Shown here: piece after piece, positions 32,732 through 38,293 of the stretch
Numbering within the stretch: the stretch's first letter is position 1
Layout: the number at the start of each line of letters is the position of its first letter
From: Pelargonium nanum
Taxonomy: Eukaryota > Streptophyta > Magnoliopsida > Geraniales > Geraniaceae
NCBI GenBank assembly: GCA_036897485.1
Contig: JAYMTF010000367.1
Location: 1-38,293 of the forward strand
Reading direction: 5' to 3'
Length of the DNA: 38,293 bases
The notes under the pieces: model-generated
What the model was told of the DNA's origin: nothing
The model's database searches: none
Seen by the model: only the letters and a program-made list of their open reading frames with translations
Position numbers and translations under genes: made by a program

Positions 32732-35700
32732 GGCACCAAAAAGAGCAAAAGGAAAAAACAAAGACTCAAAATTTACGTTTCTCAACTGCAGTGAAAATGA
32801 AAATAATATCCAAAATTCCTTTATTAGGGAACGCGGATATTCTATGAAGCCCGAATATAACGTGGCGCCAGCTGTTCACTCTGACACGCGTCAGCCTCTG
32901 ATTCGGCAGTTGGGGAACTAGCCAGGGCCCACCCAGGAGAGAGACGGAACTCCTAACGGTCGTGCGGTGCACTTTGGTTCGTTACGGTATCGTGAATCGG
33001 ACGGTGAGGAGTCTTGGTTACGTTTTTGTTTGGACGAATTGGATAAAATTTGACAAAAACTCATTTTCTGAAAATCGAAAAAAATAAAAATACTAATACG
33101 ATGTATCGAGAATTAAGGAATAATTGGACGTCGTGAGTGGAGCACAGCATCCATATTGGCTGTCTGAAGGATTTCCACGCAAGCAATATCTTGAAATGAC
33201 GTGGCAAAATTATCTGAATAACGGTTAAATTAATTTTATGTAATTAAATAATTGAAAACACGTTTTTAGGGGCTTATTGTTAGTGATTTGTAGTCAAATT
33301 GGGAGAGCCGGTAGGTATATTTGAAAGTGGAAAAAGAATGGTAGCAAGTAGAGGTGAGGATCTAAGGAAACAAAGACATTAGTCAACTTTGTTGCTTTTA
33401 TCATACATATTGTCGGTTGCGTCAAATTGTGCTGAAGTGGCCTCTTTCCTCTTATTTGGCTTTTTTAATTTTCAGGAGTAACAAAGTTAATATTGTATTT
33501 AAACTCGTGTCCAATCTCTTAAGAAAAACATCTTAAATTAAAAGTTCAAAGTTGGTAATCATATTATTTGATGAGCCCAAGTGTTAGAGACTTGTATGTT
33601 TAGTTCCTCTTATTATAATAACTTTTAAGTTGGGCCATAATTTTCAAATTTCAATTGTGTTGTATGCTTAGTGAGATTGAGTCCCTAACCATATTTTATC
33701 AAACCTTAATATTACTTCTCAAAATATCAATAACACCTCAACAGAATATATTTGTACATTTCAATACACTAAAACTGAAATACTATCCAATTTTATTATT
33801 TTCATTAATAACATATTAACTTTTTAGTTAAAAATATAATGGTGGTCTTATATTAAATTTCATAACGTGTTAGAAATTAATGACTTGTGACCCCGGCCAA
33901 AATAAAGTTTATTGTTGTAATATAATAGAAGTATAAATGAAGATTTCAACTATAAGTTTGAAACTTTTCTTTTTTCTTTAAAATAATAAACTTGAACTTC
34001 TAGTTGAGTTGTTTATCACTTTATCTTGTATTTGAAAAAAATATCAAATACATAGAGTTAGTTAGACTCAGTTAAACTTACGAGAGTTTAACATGTTCGA
34101 ATGTGTGTTGACTAAATTTTAACCATTAACTTCATAACGGGAACTTCTCACACAACTGTAAAGATTACAAATTGTGTCTAATTTTTACTATTAAACAAAA
34201 AGAATACGAAACATAGAGTTAATGACTAAACTTAACAAAACTTACGAGAGTTTGATACGTTCAAATACGCGAGTTTCAAATATTATCTTTAACTACTTGA
34301 CTCACAGCTTTCCTTGTTATTTTTTAATTTTTATCTCTCTTAAACATGATTGATACAAATTAAAATTAGTTATAGGAATAAATAGGTGGAGAGGATGAGA
34401 TGTCGTCCACAGGGAGTCAATCAAGAGAGGTGGGAGAGAAGGGATGGCGTTGAAGCAATCTCATTCTCAGCCAGTGACGCCGTATCCTCTCAGTCTAATT
34501 GCCTATCCTTTTTTACCCAAAAATTGTCATTTTTTGATTTTTTTTCTTGACAATTCTTAGGTTCGTAACTACCAGTCTTCTTCGAATTGCAATTAAATAT
34601 TGATTTCAATTAATTCACATACTGGCGACTTGGCCTAGACGCCGTCGGTCCAATATAGCCCATTCTAGAGATAAATTAATAAAGTTAACAATATGAATAG
34701 GACCATGTCAAATTAACGTGTCCCTTATTATGGTCATGCCCATTGCCCAACCACTTCTGATTCTTCTGTTGCATACTAGTTTATATCTAATATTGGATCT
34801 TTTTCGAACCATCACTTTTTTGGGTACGATAATTCTAATATAGAGGGTCGTGTTAAGCATTTAATCTATAATATTATAAAGTTGTTTTGTTCATTTGATT
34901 ATTTATAGTATAATTGGTGGAAATATTTTGAATATAATTCAATTATCAAGGAAGCTTCTCTATGACTTGTGAGGACTACGTACATGCGAAGCTTCCAAAT
35001 TAGAAATTAAATGTTCTTGGCTTCCACTAATTGATTGATTCTTCTAAGCTGAAATGGAGATTTTTTGCTTTCACTTTTGTTATTGTCAACGTGAAGAATA
35101 GTATACCCATTGAGAATATATAGTACATAATTTAATCACTAAAACTGATTATCTATTTTTGCACCATTCCAAACAAAATTTATTCATGTATAGTAATTAG
35201 TAGTGTGTTTAGCTAGCAATAATTAATTAACACATATACGTTGTTGCTTTAATGATATAATAGAACCAAACCAACCATATTTAAATGGTACGTACAATTA
35301 ATATAATATATAGAGACAGAGCAGCAGACAATATTAATGAATAAATGACGGCCCATTCGTTAAATGTGATATATACGCTTGCACCACCCTTTAAATATAC
35401 CATAATATTTTTTTTTGAGAACTAATAAATTAATGGTACAGTGCCTCTCTCTCTTCCCATCTTTATCCAGCAAAAGTTTGGATCTAAATTTATGGCTATG
35501 CTGTGTGGATTTTGGACCACTATTAATGGACCGCCAAATTTAACTGCATAATCCAAATCCTTCAGTTTCGCTAGTGTTAGATTTTGAACAAGTGTTTTGG
35601 GTAGTTAATTTAGTTACACCTAGCACATTTTACAAGCTACTATTTTGTTTTATTTCTGAATTATGCACATAAATCCATTTGAATAGCTAATAATCCTGAA

Positions 35701-37429
35701 CAGCTGGACTATCAACTAACAGTCTTCGCATTTTATGTGGTGAAGATTTTGCGTATACATGAGGTCATATATTATTGAATGAAAAAGGAATTATGTTTCG
35801 TCGATTATTTGAAATATCACGTCAGATTTACACTTCATTTACCGTTTTTACTTGTAGGCATGACTTTTTTTTTAATGTGATACTTTGTTACAAAACAAAT
35901 AATTTTAATTACTTGGAGATTCACGGAACAAATAATTTAAGGAAATAGCTTAAACCAAAGTTAGTGGACAAATATCCACTTCATGCGACTAAAATTAATT
36001 AATTGCATTTTTTTTATCTAAGCAGGTTAGTCAATTGTAGTAACTTGTAGCTGGAAATTCCAGTTCCCAGCGATCTTATCCATATGTACACTTATGGATG
36101 AGGTGGAGGATTACTATTAACTCTAAAAGAAAAAAATTAACCACCATTTTTATCTTTCCATTATTAAGATCAGACTATTTTGATATATGAACAAAATTTA
36201 TGATCATTTAATTATTAAAAAAACAACTAAAGTAGTATCCAACTTTGAAAACCATTAATTTTTTACATCTATCCTGACATAAAAAAATATTAATATGTCC
36301 GTAAATTGTTTTTTCAAGCACGTAGTATCTCTAGTAACAATATTAAATTAAACTTCTTTCTCAAGAGAAAGAACTTCCAAACACATTCAAATGATACTTT
36401 TGAGTCTCATGGTGAAGTTTGAACTTTTAAAATATCAATTTTTGATAAAATGGCGTTTAGAACTTTAACTTTATGACCAATCAAATTTAAAGATGTTACT
36501 TAACAAGTAGTACAATGTATATGATCATATTTATAAAACTCGACATTGATAGTTTTTGAGTTTTCTACTTCTTCTTTTTTTCTTTCTTAACCACGAGATA
36601 TTTAGAGCCTAAAAGTTATCGAGTAAAGGTTATTCTAGTCTCAATATATTGCGACCAACACTGATCAACACCATTAAGAAATACCGCAGTGCAAATTAGT
36701 TCTCATTTGAGTTGAAAATAACCACAAGAACAACAAATCTTTTCCTTATAAGTTTTAGCTCAATTGTATATTTAAAATTCGAATTCGAAATTTTAAGTTA
36801 AGCTAGAACAACATCTACCGGTTAGCCCGCGTATCTGGCTAGCAGTTTTGTACTCCTAACATGTAGCACCAATTATATTGAGTTGATTGCCAACTTGAAC
36901 AAGCAAGTCAATCTTTATGCCATGGAGAGAATCCAGAGCTGTGTCCTTTTTATCTTTATTTATGCTTGCTTCACTAAGACATAATGGAATTCATAGTAGA
37001 GCTTGCACATCAGTTTTTTTTAGTTTCTTCTTTTAGATGTACCAACTATTTGTTGCGTGACTTCTAAGCTTTTAACCTTTTTCGTAATTTATCACACATT
37101 GTTTGTTATGAGATTGTGGTAATTTATATATTGGATTTTGTGAACAATTAGCCCACCGACACATGGAATAGAAGATTACAAAATCATGATCCCACCCACT
37201 TTAAATGTCTCGAATAAGATGTTCCCTCTGCAATTGAAATGGTATTGAATTGACATGCATTATTAATTATTTGTCATGGTATAGTTCTATGTGATTGCTA
37301 TACGAATCTCTCTCTCTATATATAAAATAAATAATGTGTTGTGATTTTTTTATTTAATGAATTTGTGAGAGCGGTCTTTATATAGTTCATGATATTATTT
37401 AACAAATTATAAGTTATAAGGAAACTTAG
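32732..37429. other. Gene-poor AT-rich region
   Basis: The first few hundred bases are the upstream region of the pyrophosphatase gene, including the G-boxless GC-richer stretch near 32870-32950. The rest is strongly AT-rich with no supported coding sequence on either strand. A short plus-strand frame starting ATGGCGTTGAAG at 34444 ends after about 38 codons and is not recognisable. A diverged direct repeat is listed separately. Confidence 0.5.
34051..34268. repeat. Diverged direct repeat, copies 161 bp apart
   Basis: Copies start at 34051 and 34212. Both read CATAGAGTTA, then a GACTMA-AAACTTA segment, then CTTACGAGAGTTTRA and GTTCRAAT. The copies are about 75% similar by eye. No termini are recognisable, so the origin is unknown. 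Confidence 0.55.
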
Positions 37430-38200
37430 GCTCGAGTTATATCAACGTGCCTTCTACGCCTATAGCGTGTCTCCTTTCGTGGCACCCTTATGAGTCTTGA
37501 CGCTCTAGTATCGCGTTATATTAATTAATAATTAGTGCACAGTCCACTCTCGTGCATGTCTACACCTTAACAACATTTTCATGATACGTAACCTTTCTAC
37601 TGAAAGGGTAACTCAACTGTCCGCCTCGAGACTTTTATCGTACACAAAGCTCACGAGAGCCCTTACGATTGTCCTAAACTCCTACATGGTACGCGGTCAT
37701 GATGGTAGCCACCGAGGCTCTGTAAGGCCTCCAAGGTCTTGGAAGATGAGCACATAGAAGGCCAAGTCTGCGCTCCCTACGCTTGGGGAGGGCCAATAAG
37801 AATGCGCACCCAACTCCTGAAATGGACAAACTAACCACAAACACTTCTAGTAAACGAGTCACTGAGGCGCCAAGTCAAATAGTGGGCGTTCTTAGAAATT
37901 CAAGAGACTCTTTAGTGCACTCGGGGCACTAAAAGTCCCAAAGCCTGGAAGGCGAATAGGTAGGGTACGCCTATAGGACAAGTTATGAACCCACCATGAC
38001 CCCATATACTCAGCAACTAATCATGTGTTGTCACGTCATCAATTATAGTTTGTAAGTATGAATACCACATATCTTAAAGGCGAGAAGGACTTCACTAGGA
38101 ATCTCATCATACTCCATATTTACAAACTTATCTCTATATACGGTGTGTTCCAACCCTCGAAGTAGAGTTTTACTCCCACGTTATATTCAGTTCATTTAAG
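37430..38200. mobile_element. Compositionally distinct block, probable decayed transposable-element fragment
   Basis: Base composition changes sharply from about 30% GC to a much GC-richer, CpG-containing text (e.g. GCCTCCAAGGTC, CTCCCTACGCTTGGGGAGGG, CACTCGGGGCAC) and then falls back. No intact protein is encoded: the minus-strand frame 37674-37862 has no domain I recognise. The texture resembles an LTR or internal region of a plant retrotransposon. However, no TG...CA termini, primer-binding site or second copy lies in the window, so the class is undetermined. Confidence 0.4.
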
Positions 38201-38293
38201 GTACCGTTTGGATTAACATTTTTGGTTTGGGAATGAGAATGGAGAATGGGAATGGGAATGAGATTCCCATTGATGGTGTTTGGATTAAAACTC
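38201..38293. repeat. Start of a GGTACCGTTTGGATTAA-type repeat, cut by the window edge
   Basis: GTACCGTTTGGATTAACAT at about 38202 and GTGTTTGGATTAAAACTC at the right edge share GTTTGGATTAA. Between them is an AATGGGAATGAG-type tract with a perfect stem GGGAAT/ATTCCC at 38254-38268. This style of sequence is common at ends of plant MITE-like repeats. It is too incomplete to classify. Confidence 0.4.

Noticed and set aside
37674-37862. 62-residue minus-strand frame in the GC-richer block
   Set aside because: Short, no recognised motif, and inside what looks like decayed repeat DNA.

Overview
This window is nuclear DNA from a flowering plant, most likely a eudicot. The genes are split by AT-rich, T-rich GT-AG introns, the intergenic DNA is AT-rich, and every recognisable protein belongs to a plant family (plastid ArgJ, histone H2A.W, a PHD/GNAT chromatin protein). 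There are no operons, CRISPR arrays or prokaryotic features. Exon structures were worked out by hand from splice sites, reading phase and protein-family conservation.

Layout. 1-4.5 kb (+): 3' part of an IDM1-like protein with two PHD fingers and a GNAT domain; one intron carries a small hAT-type MITE. 5.5-6.7 kb (+): a small single-RRM protein with an organelle-type N-terminus. 7.8-13.6 kb (+): a 17-exon ARGJ gene of arginine synthesis, with one probable GC-AG intron. 14.4-16.0 kb (-): a conserved plant protein of unknown function with a spliced leader and two uORFs. 16.5-17.2 kb: a short tandem-repeat array interrupted by a retroposed mRNA copy (A-tail, target-site duplication, intact 82-codon ORF). 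17.7-18.05 kb: an RNase H relic and a 57-bp tandem duplication. 18.8-19.7 kb (+): histone H2A.W. 21.7-22.1 kb (-): histone H2B, tail-to-tail with H2A.W. 25.0-25.7 kb (-): a conserved acidic protein of unknown function, head-to-head with a cytosolic ribosomal protein uS8/S15a gene (26.5-28.3 kb, +). 29.4-32.7 kb (-): a soluble inorganic pyrophosphatase with a long 5'UTR intron. 32.8-38.3 kb: gene-poor AT-rich DNA with decayed repeats and a compositionally distinct, probably transposon-derived block at the right end.

Functional themes. Most genes are housekeeping: arginine synthesis, translation, pyrophosphate removal and histones. The two histone genes carry recognisable S-phase promoter motifs, and the ribosomal protein gene carries telo-box and TGGGCC-type motifs. 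From memory, the order PHD/GNAT, RRM, ARGJ, unknown protein, H2B resembles the Arabidopsis At2g37520-At2g37470 block, which suggests conserved synteny. The H2A.W gene and the retrocopy may be local additions.

The most unusual structure is the retrocopy at 16614-17069. Removing it together with one TSD copy restores the interrupted tandem-repeat unit, so the sequence itself gives direct evidence of the insertion event.
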